NCBI GenBank assembly: GCA_900321645.1
Contig: ONWZ01000057.1
Coordinates: forward strand, 1-12,575
Direction of reading: 5' to 3'
Source of the DNA: an uncultured Eubacteriales bacterium
Lineage (GTDB): Bacteria; Bacillota_I; Bacilli_A; RF39; UBA660
DNA: 12,575 nucleotides
In this document: positions 1-7,974 of the stretch, piece after piece
How positions within the stretch are numbered: position 1 is the first letter of the stretch
How the letters are laid out: each line of letters starts with the position of its first letter
Translations under genes and position numbers: made by a program
Notes under the pieces: model-generated
Seen by the model: only the letters and a program-made list of their open reading frames with translations
The model's database searches: none
What the model was told of the DNA's origin: nothing

Positions 1-78
1 AATACCGATAATAATAATCGATAATATTAAAATTATAATAAATGTTCTCTTATTTCTTATATCATATTTTCTCCTCAT
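1..78 (-). CDS. N-terminus of an unidentified membrane or secreted protein (truncated by window edge)
   Basis: An open frame runs from an ATG at 78-76 off the left edge (26 codons). It starts MRRKYDIRNKR, followed by an Ile/Leu-rich hydrophobic stretch, which is a positively charged start plus a signal peptide or membrane anchor. A strong GGAGG lies at 87-83, five bases before the ATG, and begins one base after the TAA of the giant surface-protein gene, so the two genes are almost certainly one operon with coupled translation. The start resembles that of the giant protein (basic residues, then one hydrophobic helix), so it may be a second surface protein or a processing or anchoring partner such as a sortase or signal peptidase. 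Too little is present to choose, and no function is claimed. Confidence 0.7.
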   Translation of the reverse strand, partial: MRRKYDIRNKRTFIIILILSIIIIGI

Positions 79-88
79 AATTCCTCCA

Positions 89-3000
89 TTATTCATCGTC
101 TTCGATCAAATCAGGATCGTAAGTAACTGGTTGTTCGAATGATGAATTATATGTTTCATCAAGGGTTACAATTGAATTTGTTCTAGGATCATACACATCA
201 TATGTTGTTTTAACTAGATATGTTTCATCTCGTTCATTCTTTTTACCCTCATCTTGATATTCAATGACAAAACGATATTTGCCATCTTTATTAACTGTAA
301 AGTATTTATTTTCACTACCAATCGTAATTGTTTCATGATAGAATGGTCTACCATTGTAGTCTTTAACGTCGACCGTTACTGCACTAATATGCAATTCATC
401 CAAATTAGAACCACCAGGATAACGAACGACAAAGCCTCTTTCCATTGCACGATAAGTGATTTCTTTACCGAAAGCCAAGCCGTAATTATTTGATGACCAA
501 ATTGGATCACCGGTACCATCTTTACCACTTACAATTGTCACTTCAGATGAATCCGAATTACTGTTGTTGATATGAGCTTCGCCATAAACAATTAGTGTAT
601 ATTTCGTATCTGGCTCCAAACCACCAATACGAATTGTTTTATTTTGATAATTGTTAGTACTTCTTTCATCGGACATAAAGATATGCTCATTATATGTTCC
701 TTCATTACCAACTTGCGTAAATATTCCCCCATCATTTTGAAGGAATAATTTACCTCTAACCATTCCTGTTTCATCGTTGCTCTTAACAAGTTTTACATAG
801 AATTTACTACTGTTTAATACCTGATCATCATCATTAACAGTAACTTTCAAATTGATTACATAATCGTTGCTATCGACAATATAATCAGCCCATCTAGTTA
901 CTACAAAAGTTGGTGTCTTTAATAAAGCTACGTTGACAACAGCTTCTTCTGCTTCTGCATACACTGGAACCGTACGTTTAATTACTTCTCCGCTAGTCCT
1001 ATCATAATAGTCATATGACATATATAAATACATATAATAGTCTTTTCCATATTCCAAATCATATGATGTAATGTTTTGCTTACTAGTAATTGTTTTTGTT
1101 GTCGTTTCAATTTCTTTATTAAATAGTTTACTTCCTTCAACACTACAATCACTTTGTTTACAAAATTCATATGAGACATTAAAGTTATATGGAATATTAA
1201 CTTCACTATCATAATTATTTAAATTAATTGTCGTTACTAATTCTTTATCGTTATATTCACCATCAGTGGTTGGCTGATAAATAACGGATGTATTTTCCAA
1301 GATACCATCTTTACCAGTTAGTTTTTTACTACTAAATGTATAAGTTTCTGGTTTGTTTTTACTTGTTGAATCAAATATTTGCGTAAGTTTTTTATTACCA
1401 CCATCATTTAAATATGCATAGACACGGTAATAGTATTCACTATCATGTGCTAAATTCAAAACGTTAGCAATATATTGACCATTAATTTCGCTATTATCTA
1501 AGGCTACCTTTACCGTTGGAATAAGTGGCTCACTAAGTATTTCATTTGCATTAACCGTATCTAACATATCCTCGGTCAAAGTTTGAACATATAAGTATTT
1601 ATCACCACTTCTAGCACACGTAGCTTGATTGTTATCAGCGCAGAAATCGTCGATATCAGCTCCACTTAAAGACATCATAATCTGTGCCCCATTAATTAAA
1701 CTGATTGTCTTATCAATTTTAATCATTGGCGTAATACTGCTGAAATAGAATTGATTATCGACACCATTCATCGTATTAACCGATACCATCTTTGGATTTA
1801 ATGAACCTGCTCCACTGACATAGTAGCCACGCTCATCGACTGTATACGTAATATTAAATATATCGTTTGTATTATAGAAACTCTTATATTCAATACCACC
1901 ATATTTATAACTAAAGTTATAATATCCTAAAGGCATTATACGATTACCAACTGGCGAAACATTATATAATGTACGGTTATTGACGATAAAGTAAGTTCCT
2001 AGTTTTTCCAATGTACTATCATCTTGCATTATCATATATGGATATTCTTTACTTTCACCAACTTTATCAATATAGTCAAAGCCTGTTAAACCATTATCAT
2101 ATATTGCATCAATTGACGTTGTAATATAGTTCTTCTCATCGCCTCCAGATTTCATATTCTTAGCTTTAAGTTTCGTATATTCAACTTGGAAACATCTATT
2201 TTTATCATTCTCTCCTGCATCTTCACATTTCTCTAAATTCCAAATATCGTTTGGTACTTCATAAACATTTCCCTTATCATCTGTAAATTTAACTTTATAG
2301 ATTAATATTTTATCTAAAATATCATCGCTTGCTAATATTTTAATAGTTACTTTATTATCGTGAAGCGGATCATTGATTACTTTATATTTAAAGTTATATC
2401 TACCATCACTCGCATCATAATAGCCATCATATAATCTATTTTCACTACCGATCGCTGCTTCGACTGTATCAGTCTCACTATCACCAGTATCATAATCATC
2501 GCGTTTATAACTTAAGGTATAACCATCGCCATTGTTTAATCCAGAAATCTTAAAGGTATTTAATTCTTCCAGATTTCTAACAACTGGTATTTTAGCTTTT
2601 TCGCCTTCACCAATTACATAATATATGTTGTATTCATTGTCTTCACTATGCCATGCATTGTCGACGTCTTCAATCTGATACTTGTATGTTATATCGCCTG
2701 TCTTCGTTGTCTCAGCAACATATAATTTAAGCATCTTAGGGCGTTCTTTCTTGGCAAGCAATATAATTGAATCAGAAGTCTGTCGCTCTGATTTACCATC
2801 TGACGTTTGATAGTTAATTTCAACATTAGCATGATATTTACGGCCTCTCGTCATAAAGGTATTATCATCACTACCATTAATTACTCCATCACCCATATAG
2901 ATGTTAGCGTCAAAACTAGATCCCGTTAAATCATTGCCTTGAATTGTGAACACATTAGTATGATTGCCATTATCATCGGTATAGAACTCTACTTTTTGTC

Positions 3001-5833
3001 CCTCCTCATTATAAACATATATTTTAATGTTATTGATTGACATACGGCTATTGTCATAACCGGCTTTATCATAACTAACGTGTAATTGATATCCAACAAC
3101 CGTACCGCCTTCACCACTGGTAAGCTTACTATTGAAATTATCGTTTCTACTCTTCCATATTTCTTCTTTAGTAAGCATTGGTTCTTCAACATCGCTACAT
3201 AAGTAAGCCGCAATTGGGAAACTATATTGTTGTGGTGCAAGCGTTACTTTAGCATCATTTGCATAATATACTTCCGCTACCACCGTATAGAATGGGCTTA
3301 ACTTATTATCTTCTCTACCTGTTTTCTCACGTGTAAGAGTTCTTAAAGCACTAATATCATCAATTCCAAATAGCTTTTGATTGATATCAAATGCTCCATC
3401 GTAAAACATTTCTTTAAGCGTTGCTTCTTCAGTATTTACAAATGTTACTGAACTTGCTAATAATGTCTGTTGGGCCAAATTATTAGCAAATGGGTCATCA
3501 TACAATCTAAAGATTACCCGTTCAACTAACCCTGCTGCTATATCACCTGAAATTGAATAATCATTTTTATTCTCTTTCAATTGAAATGTTCCATTAATTG
3601 GATTTTCTTCAGTGCTTGCTTTTTCTTTCCATTCAACTTTAAAGCTTGCTAAATATTTAGTCGTAATTTCATTTTCATAAACAGCCCCTTCTTTTAAAGG
3701 TTTAATACCATCTTCCGGTTTATCCTTACGAGCCGCTGAAACGCTAATTACATAAGTTGTTCCTTCTTTAAGGCCTGTGACATGTAAATTCTTTCTAAGG
3801 GTATTACCAATAACTTCAAAATCAGAAACATTCATTGGATAATCATCTAATTTAATTAAATTACCCTTGCCATCTTTTTCTTTTATATCGATAACAATTG
3901 GATTATCTTCATAATCGTTATAGCAAGTTCTATCTTTCATAGCAATTAAACAACTATTATCAGTAATCGTAATGGTTGCTCCAATTTCATCATAACTGAT
4001 TTCATCATCATTCTTCTGAATTGTTACAAAAGGATCATTACCAATAAATAAATCAATACGTCCTGGAATAACATATTCAAAATACTTTTCATTGTCATAA
4101 TATTCAACTGCTACCATATATAAATAATTATGGTTACTTTCAATGCCCTCTTCGCCAATCTTAAGTTCTAAAGGGTCAGCTGTTGTCCTTGTTTTCTTAA
4201 GAAGCGCCTTATCTGGATCAAATTCAAAATCAGCTATATCAGCATCATTTGCATTATCAAAAATGTAGTAAGTATAGCTTTCAATGGCACTATCCTTATC
4301 TTGAACATTATCGATAAATAATTTAAAGGCATCGTCTTTAATTTCTTTACTAACTGCTCCAAATGTTGGTGTTTCTTTTAAGGTTAATGAGGTCATTGTC
4401 ACATTATAAATTTTCTCTGTTTTAATTGAATTAATAACGAAGCCATCTAAAGCTAAAGTATATATCGTGTCGCTATCCAAGTCTGTAAAATTAATTCCAC
4501 TATGACTACCCGTAATCGTATCGCCATAATCGCTTAACTTCCTTGATTCGACATCTTCATATTCATTGCTGTTCTCATTGAAACGTTTTAACGTAATATC
4601 AATGTCGCCTAGTTCACTACCCTCATCGACAGTTATTTTATAACCAAGTTCATTTGAAGTAATATAAGTTTGTTCTAGATTGATTCCAAAATCCTTTGTT
4701 TTTAAAATCTTTTGGAAATACTTATTGCCATCACGCTCATTAATTACCGTAAATAAATAATTTGTATTCGGCGCCATTTTAGAAACTCTAATTTCTTGAT
4801 TCTCTAAAACATCATATACTCTATCAATTGTTTTTCCTGAATCTAAATCAGTAACTTTAAGAATTAATGAGTCATCTTCTCTTTTATTGATAATATCAAA
4901 AACAACTGCAATTTTAGTACTATAAATTTCATAGTCTTTTAAAGAAACTAATAATCCTTCAATCTTAATATCTTCCTGTTGATCATTAGCTCCGCCATTC
5001 CCATTATCATCACCATTATCGTCCCCATCACCATTGCCATTTCCATTTCCTTCGTTGCCATTATTGCTATTGTCATCATCTTCTTTAATCGTCTTTGGCA
5101 TGATTTCAATGTTTTCATCACCATTTATTGTAATCGCTGTAATAGACATTATATCTTCGTCACCTTTGACGATTTTTTTATTACCTAAATCAATAATAAT
5201 ATCACCAGCATAAATATAACTGCCTTCAGCTGCGACTTGATATTTAACTTCATTGTTCTCAATTGTGACAACGCCTTCTTCGTTATAAACAACTTCAAAA
5301 TAATTGCCACTAATATTCTTTTCATTACCTGGTATCTTAGCCTCTAAAGTACCTGCGACAATAAACTTCTTATCGCTAATTCTTCCCATAAAGTTCTTTA
5401 AATTGATATCTTCGCCATTTGTTTCAATAACATAACCGTCTCCACTTCTAGAAATAATTGATTTGCTAGTAATGTTATAAAATCTAACGGCATCGCCTTC
5501 GCCAATTGAACCAAGATCAAGAATTGCTCCATTTGTCAAAAATGACATTGAACTATCCATATAATGAAGAAAACTATCTTTAAAGACACTTACTTCTTTA
5601 TCATCCGTGTCATTAAATACGACCATTGATGATAAATTCTCATGATAACTTGTGTTTTTATCAAATAAATATTTTTCATTCTTCGCACTAAGTGGATTTA
5701 AAATATATCCATCCTTGACAAATACATCGTCAGAATTATCAAACAAATAAAATGCCCCAATGCCTAAAACAATAAGGACAACAATACTTAGTGCCAATAT
5801 AAATAAGAATTTACTATCTAATAATTTCTTCAT
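89..5833 (-). CDS. Giant membrane-anchored extracellular protein with tandem Fn3/Ig-like beta modules
   Basis: A 1,914-residue protein of no family I can name. Residues 1-8 are basic (MKKLLDSK) and about 9-31 form one hydrophobic helix with no clear signal-peptidase site, so it is probably N-anchored with almost the whole chain outside. Residues about 36-250 form a beta-rich, acidic N-terminal domain. About 251-288 is a Gly/Asn/Asp linker. From 290 to the C-terminus, loose repeats recur every 100-150 residues, each with a strand of the Fn3-like type (L-x-x-x-T-x-Y-x-L/V-x-V), near 356, 454, 572, 690, 851, 1001, 1104, 1464, 1597 and 1742. Close Cys pairs lie at 628/637, 1203/1214, 1398/1406 and 1558/1563. 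I see no LPXTG, SLH, GW or LysM anchor; the tail is acidic (DLIEDDE). The start is supported by AGAGG at 5845-5841 and a consensus promoter. An adhesin or cell-surface scaffold is plausible inference only. Confidence 0.93.
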   Translation of the reverse strand: MKKLLDSKFLFILALSIVVLIVLGIGAFYLFDNSDDVFVKDGYILNPLSAKNEKYLFDKNTSYHENLSSMVVFNDTDDKEVSVFKDSFLHYMDSSMSFLTNGAILDLGSIGEGDAVRFYNITSKSIISRSGDGYVIETNGEDINLKNFMGRISDKKFIVAGTLEAKIPGNEKNISGNYFEVVYNEEGVVTIENNEVKYQVAAEGSYIYAGDIIIDLGNKKIVKGDEDIMSITAITINGDENIEIMPKTIKEDDDNSNNGNEGNGNGNGDGDDNGDDNGNGGANDQQEDIKIEGLLVSLKDYEIYSTKIAVVFDIINKREDDSLILKVTDLDSGKTIDRVYDVLENQEIRVSKMAPNTNYLFTVINERDGNKYFQKILKTKDFGINLEQTYITSNELGYKITVDEGSELGDIDITLKRFNENSNEYEDVESRKLSDYGDTITGSHSGINFTDLDSDTIYTLALDGFVINSIKTEKIYNVTMTSLTLKETPTFGAVSKEIKDDAFKLFIDNVQDKDSAIESYTYYIFDNANDADIADFEFDPDKALLKKTRTTADPLELKIGEEGIESNHNYLYMVAVEYYDNEKYFEYVIPGRIDLFIGNDPFVTIQKNDDEISYDEIGATITITDNSCLIAMKDRTCYNDYEDNPIVIDIKEKDGKGNLIKLDDYPMNVSDFEVIGNTLRKNLHVTGLKEGTTYVISVSAARKDKPEDGIKPLKEGAVYENEITTKYLASFKVEWKEKASTEENPINGTFQLKENKNDYSISGDIAAGLVERVIFRLYDDPFANNLAQQTLLASSVTFVNTEEATLKEMFYDGAFDINQKLFGIDDISALRTLTREKTGREDNKLSPFYTVVAEVYYANDAKVTLAPQQYSFPIAAYLCSDVEEPMLTKEEIWKSRNDNFNSKLTSGEGGTVVGYQLHVSYDKAGYDNSRMSINNIKIYVYNEEGQKVEFYTDDNGNHTNVFTIQGNDLTGSSFDANIYMGDGVINGSDDNTFMTRGRKYHANVEINYQTSDGKSERQTSDSIILLAKKERPKMLKLYVAETTKTGDITYKYQIEDVDNAWHSEDNEYNIYYVIGEGEKAKIPVVRNLEELNTFKISGLNNGDGYTLSYKRDDYDTGDSETDTVEAAIGSENRLYDGYYDASDGRYNFKYKVINDPLHDNKVTIKILASDDILDKILIYKVKFTDDKGNVYEVPNDIWNLEKCEDAGENDKNRCFQVEYTKLKAKNMKSGGDEKNYITTSIDAIYDNGLTGFDYIDKVGESKEYPYMIMQDDSTLEKLGTYFIVNNRTLYNVSPVGNRIMPLGYYNFSYKYGGIEYKSFYNTNDIFNITYTVDERGYYVSGAGSLNPKMVSVNTMNGVDNQFYFSSITPMIKIDKTISLINGAQIMMSLSGADIDDFCADNNQATCARSGDKYLYVQTLTEDMLDTVNANEILSEPLIPTVKVALDNSEINGQYIANVLNLAHDSEYYYRVYAYLNDGGNKKLTQIFDSTSKNKPETYTFSSKKLTGKDGILENTSVIYQPTTDGEYNDKELVTTINLNNYDSEVNIPYNFNVSYEFCKQSDCSVEGSKLFNKEIETTTKTITSKQNITSYDLEYGKDYYMYLYMSYDYYDRTSGEVIKRTVPVYAEAEEAVVNVALLKTPTFVVTRWADYIVDSNDYVINLKVTVNDDDQVLNSSKFYVKLVKSNDETGMVRGKLFLQNDGGIFTQVGNEGTYNEHIFMSDERSTNNYQNKTIRIGGLEPDTKYTLIVYGEAHINNSNSDSSEVTIVSGKDGTGDPIWSSNNYGLAFGKEITYRAMERGFVVRYPGGSNLDELHISAVTVDVKDYNGRPFYHETITIGSENKYFTVNKDGKYRFVIEYQDEGKKNERDETYLVKTTYDVYDPRTNSIVTLDETYNSSFEQPVTYDPDLIEDDE
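4970..5083 (-). repeat. Low-complexity Gly/Asn/Asp linker-coding repeat
   Basis: This stretch of the giant gene encodes residues about 251-288, almost only Asn, Gly, Asp and Glu, in degenerate repeats of GGN-AAY-GGN-GAY codons. It separates the membrane-proximal domain from the beta-module array, as expected of a flexible hydrophilic spacer through or above the wall. The short repeats make it a likely site of length variation between strains, which is inference. The opposite strand reads as an Ile/Val/Ala-rich open frame, an artefact of complementing these codons. Confidence 0.75.
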
Positions 5834-5873
5834 TGCTTCACCTCTATTTTAGCTACTACACCATACTATAAAA

Positions 5874-5902
5874 ATTATACCATTTTACACTTAATCTGTC
5901 AA
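5874..5902 (-). promoter_or_regulatory. Consensus sigma-A-type promoter for the giant surface-protein operon
   Basis: On the minus strand the -35 box TTGACA (5902-5897) and the -10 box TATAAT (5879-5874) are both perfect and are separated by exactly 17 bases. The -10 is preceded by TGG, an extended -10 (TGn). Transcription would start near 5867 and leave a leader of about 35 bases before the ATG at 5833. The promoter lies just past the rhomboid terminator, so this is a separate transcription unit. It is the best promoter in the window and suggests strong expression. Confidence 0.88.
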
Positions 5903-5913
5903 CGAAAAATAGC

Positions 5914-5939
5914 AAAAAAAAAGATAGCCAAAGCTATCT
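5914..5939 (-). terminator. Intrinsic terminator of the pseudopilin-lspA-rluD-rhomboid operon
   Basis: A 7-bp perfect stem, AGATAGC (5922-5928) with GCTATCT (5933-5939), encloses the 4-base loop 5929-5932. On the minus strand it is followed by an unbroken run of nine T (plus-strand A at 5914-5922, including the last base of the stem). The rhomboid TAG stop (5936-5934) lies inside the 5' arm. It separates this operon from the surface-protein promoter. Confidence 0.88.
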
Positions 5940-7070
5940 AAAAATTCCTAGATAAATCAAGAAAATAAAATATATCATAAATGGTAAAATACCATTCAAA
6001 TTATACTTCTTATTTTCAATTGTTCCAACCATATTGGCAGCCAAAATTCCCCCAATAAGCCCACCGACATGCGCTAAAGTGCTAATTTGTGGAAAGAAGA
6101 ACCCTAATAACAAGTTGTATATAACAACCGGAATAATTTGGCTTTTTATCATTGCTCCAATATATCCACGATAATTATAACCAAAATAAAGTAATGCCCC
6201 AAGCAACCCAAAAATAGCTCCGCTCGCTCCAACACACGCAATATTTGGTTGAATTCCCGATACTAGCAAACTAGCGCAAATTCCACTCAAAAAATAAATT
6301 AGCAAGAATTTTCCTTTCCCAAAAAAGTCTTCAACTCTTGGTCCAATCACAAATAAAGAATACATATTACAAGCAAAATGAATTATTCCGTAATGTAAAA
6401 ACATACAGGTAATTAAACGATATATTTGTCCCTCTTTAACCAAATAGCCAATATTCTCACCCATTAACATAATGATATTATCTCCATATCCCATACCTGA
6501 AACAATAAACATTATTAAACACAATCCCATAATTATATAGGTAAAAATAGGTTTCTTGTTAGAAAATATTTTCTCCATCTTTTTGCTTTTCTTTTCATTA
6601 GCTTGATTGATATCCTCAGTTATCTTAAACAATAATTCAATCCCCTTTTCATCATGATAAGTTTTTTCAGCAATATCAGGAAAAACTTCCAATAAATGTA
6701 TATTATTTTTAAAATCAGTTATCTCTTTAATAAATACTGATAAATTACCATTGGCATCATCTTCCAAAGTCTTAACATTTTCCCCTAAATTAACATAGAT
6801 ACTTAAAACTGGCATCTTAAAAGATAATGTTTTAAGTTGTAATTTCCTGGCAATTTGTTTTGACCTAAAACGATTAAAACCAAGTTGTTCATCATTATGA
6901 ATATATCTGGAAATTATTCTGACAATACGATAGTCTGAATCCATATTTTCTAACCAAATCTCATCATTTATTCCGTGTACTACAACCGGATTATAATTTT
7001 TTTCTGTTACAAAATAATGGACTAGATTCATCACAATAACTTCTTTGTCATCAATTCTAATCTCATTCAT
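5934..7070 (-). CDS. Rhomboid family intramembrane serine protease with N-terminal soluble domain
   Basis: A 378-residue protein. Residues 1-165 are a soluble, charged domain that I do not recognise. From about 173 the rhomboid core follows: a first membrane helix (173-192), the loop-1 region with H226 and the H231-x3-N235 motif (HFACNM), the catalytic serine in GASGAIFGL (S283) and the catalytic histidine in LAHVGGLIGG (H334), then a last helix at 360-377. The Ser-His dyad and oxyanion residues are all present, so it should be active, cleaving substrates within the membrane. B. subtilis YqgP/GluP also has a cytosolic N-terminal domain but adds a C-terminal TPR region, absent here. Its ribosome-binding site GGAG is made of the last codons of the rluD-type gene, seven bases before the ATG, so translation is coupled. 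Substrate unknown. Confidence 0.93.
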   Translation of the reverse strand: MNEIRIDDKEVIVMNLVHYFVTEKNYNPVVVHGINDEIWLENMDSDYRIVRIISRYIHNDEQLGFNRFRSKQIARKLQLKTLSFKMPVLSIYVNLGENVKTLEDDANGNLSVFIKEITDFKNNIHLLEVFPDIAEKTYHDEKGIELLFKITEDINQANEKKSKKMEKIFSNKKPIFTYIIMGLCLIMFIVSGMGYGDNIIMLMGENIGYLVKEGQIYRLITCMFLHYGIIHFACNMYSLFVIGPRVEDFFGKGKFLLIYFLSGICASLLVSGIQPNIACVGASGAIFGLLGALLYFGYNYRGYIGAMIKSQIIPVVIYNLLLGFFFPQISTLAHVGGLIGGILAANMVGTIENKKYNLNGILPFMIYFIFLIYLGIFR

Positions 7071-7074
7071 ATTA

Positions 7075-7974
7075 TCACTCCATGTTCTTATATTTGTCTA
7101 ATATTTCTATAAATTTCTTAGGTGGATCTACCTTAAAATCCATAAATTCTTTCGTTATCGGATGCACAAAACCAATCTCTTTGGCATGTAACATTTGGCC
7201 AAAGAGAGAATCATCCATCTTACTATATCCGTACACCGGATCATTAACTACCGGATGTTTAATATAATTCATATGCACTCTAATCTGATGTGTTCTTCCC
7301 GTCTCTAAAACGCATTCAATTAACGTCGCCTTTCGATATCTTTCTAACACTCTAATATGGGTTATAGCTTCTTTGGAATTGTCAGCTGTTACACACATCT
7401 TTTTGCGATCATGAGCATCTCTTCCGATGGGAGCATCAATCGTTGCCGTATCTTCATTAATTACTCCATGTACTAAGCATAGATACTTTCTAGTAACACT
7501 TTTTTCACTAATTTGCCTAGCTAAATCATTATGCGTATTATCATCCTTAGCCACTAACAATAAGCCAGATGTGTCAGCATCAATTCGATGCACTATTCCC
7601 GGCCTAATTGCTCCATTGACACCAGATAAATGATTACAATGATACATTAAAGCATTAACTAAAGTACCACCATAATTACCTGGAGCCGGATGGACAACCA
7701 TTCCACTAGGCTTGTTAATTACAAGTAAATAATCATCTTCATAAACAATATCTAATGGAATATCCTCTGGTACAATATCACTAATTTCATCATAATCATC
7801 AATTACAATCATATCGTTCTCATGAACAATATAGCTTGCTTTTACTTCTTTATCATTAACTAGAATATATCCTTCTTCGATCATTTTCTGAATCTTACTT
7901 CTCGTATATTCCGTATTATTCATCAAATACTTATCTAATCTAAGATTATTATTTTCTAGTACTTTTATTTCCAT
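7075..7974 (-). CDS. rluD: RluA/RluD-family 23S rRNA pseudouridine synthase
   Basis: A 299-residue enzyme that isomerises uridine to pseudouridine, probably in 23S rRNA. Residues 1-60 form an S4 RNA-binding domain (LRLDKYL...SKIQKMIEEG). The catalytic domain follows, with the family motif HRIDADTSGLLLV holding the catalytic D132, and LETGRTHQIRVHM at 223-235. Length and S4-plus-catalytic layout fit RluD and B. subtilis YlyB. The ATG at 7974 has an ideal GGAGGT (7986-7981) six bases upstream, inside the end of lspA, which the gene overlaps by 26 bases. lspA followed by an rluD-type gene is a well-known Firmicute linkage. It ends in TGA followed at once by TAA. The exact rRNA positions modified cannot be read from sequence. 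Confidence 0.94.
   Translation of the reverse strand: MEIKVLENNNLRLDKYLMNNTEYTRSKIQKMIEEGYILVNDKEVKASYIVHENDMIVIDDYDEISDIVPEDIPLDIVYEDDYLLVINKPSGMVVHPAPGNYGGTLVNALMYHCNHLSGVNGAIRPGIVHRIDADTSGLLLVAKDDNTHNDLARQISEKSVTRKYLCLVHGVINEDTATIDAPIGRDAHDRKKMCVTADNSKEAITHIRVLERYRKATLIECVLETGRTHQIRVHMNYIKHPVVNDPVYGYSKMDDSLFGQMLHAKEIGFVHPITKEFMDFKVDPPKKFIEILDKYKNME

Noticed and set aside
89..118. C-terminal sortase or wall-anchor signal in the giant protein
   Set aside because: The last 40 residues are acidic and hydrophilic, with no LPXTG-like motif, hydrophobic segment or basic tail.
254..493. Other open frames of 60-90 codons antisense to, or in other frames of, the giant gene (also 592-789, 982-1212, 2989-3240)
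   Set aside because: No start signals or family features, and fully inside a 1,914-codon frame. They are expected by chance in AT-rich coding sequence.
4979..5188. Plus-strand open frame that looks like a small Ile/Val-rich membrane protein
   Set aside because: It is the complement of the Asn/Asp/Gly linker codons of the giant gene. It has no ribosome-binding site and lies wholly antisense to a strong coding frame.
5856..5864. ATG-GTG-TAG mini frame in the leader of the giant gene, as a regulatory upstream peptide
   Set aside because: It has no ribosome-binding site, is only two codons long and shows no attenuator-like structure around it.
7082..7633. Plus-strand frames opposite the rluD-type gene
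   Set aside because: Antisense shadows of a well-conserved enzyme with no initiation signals.
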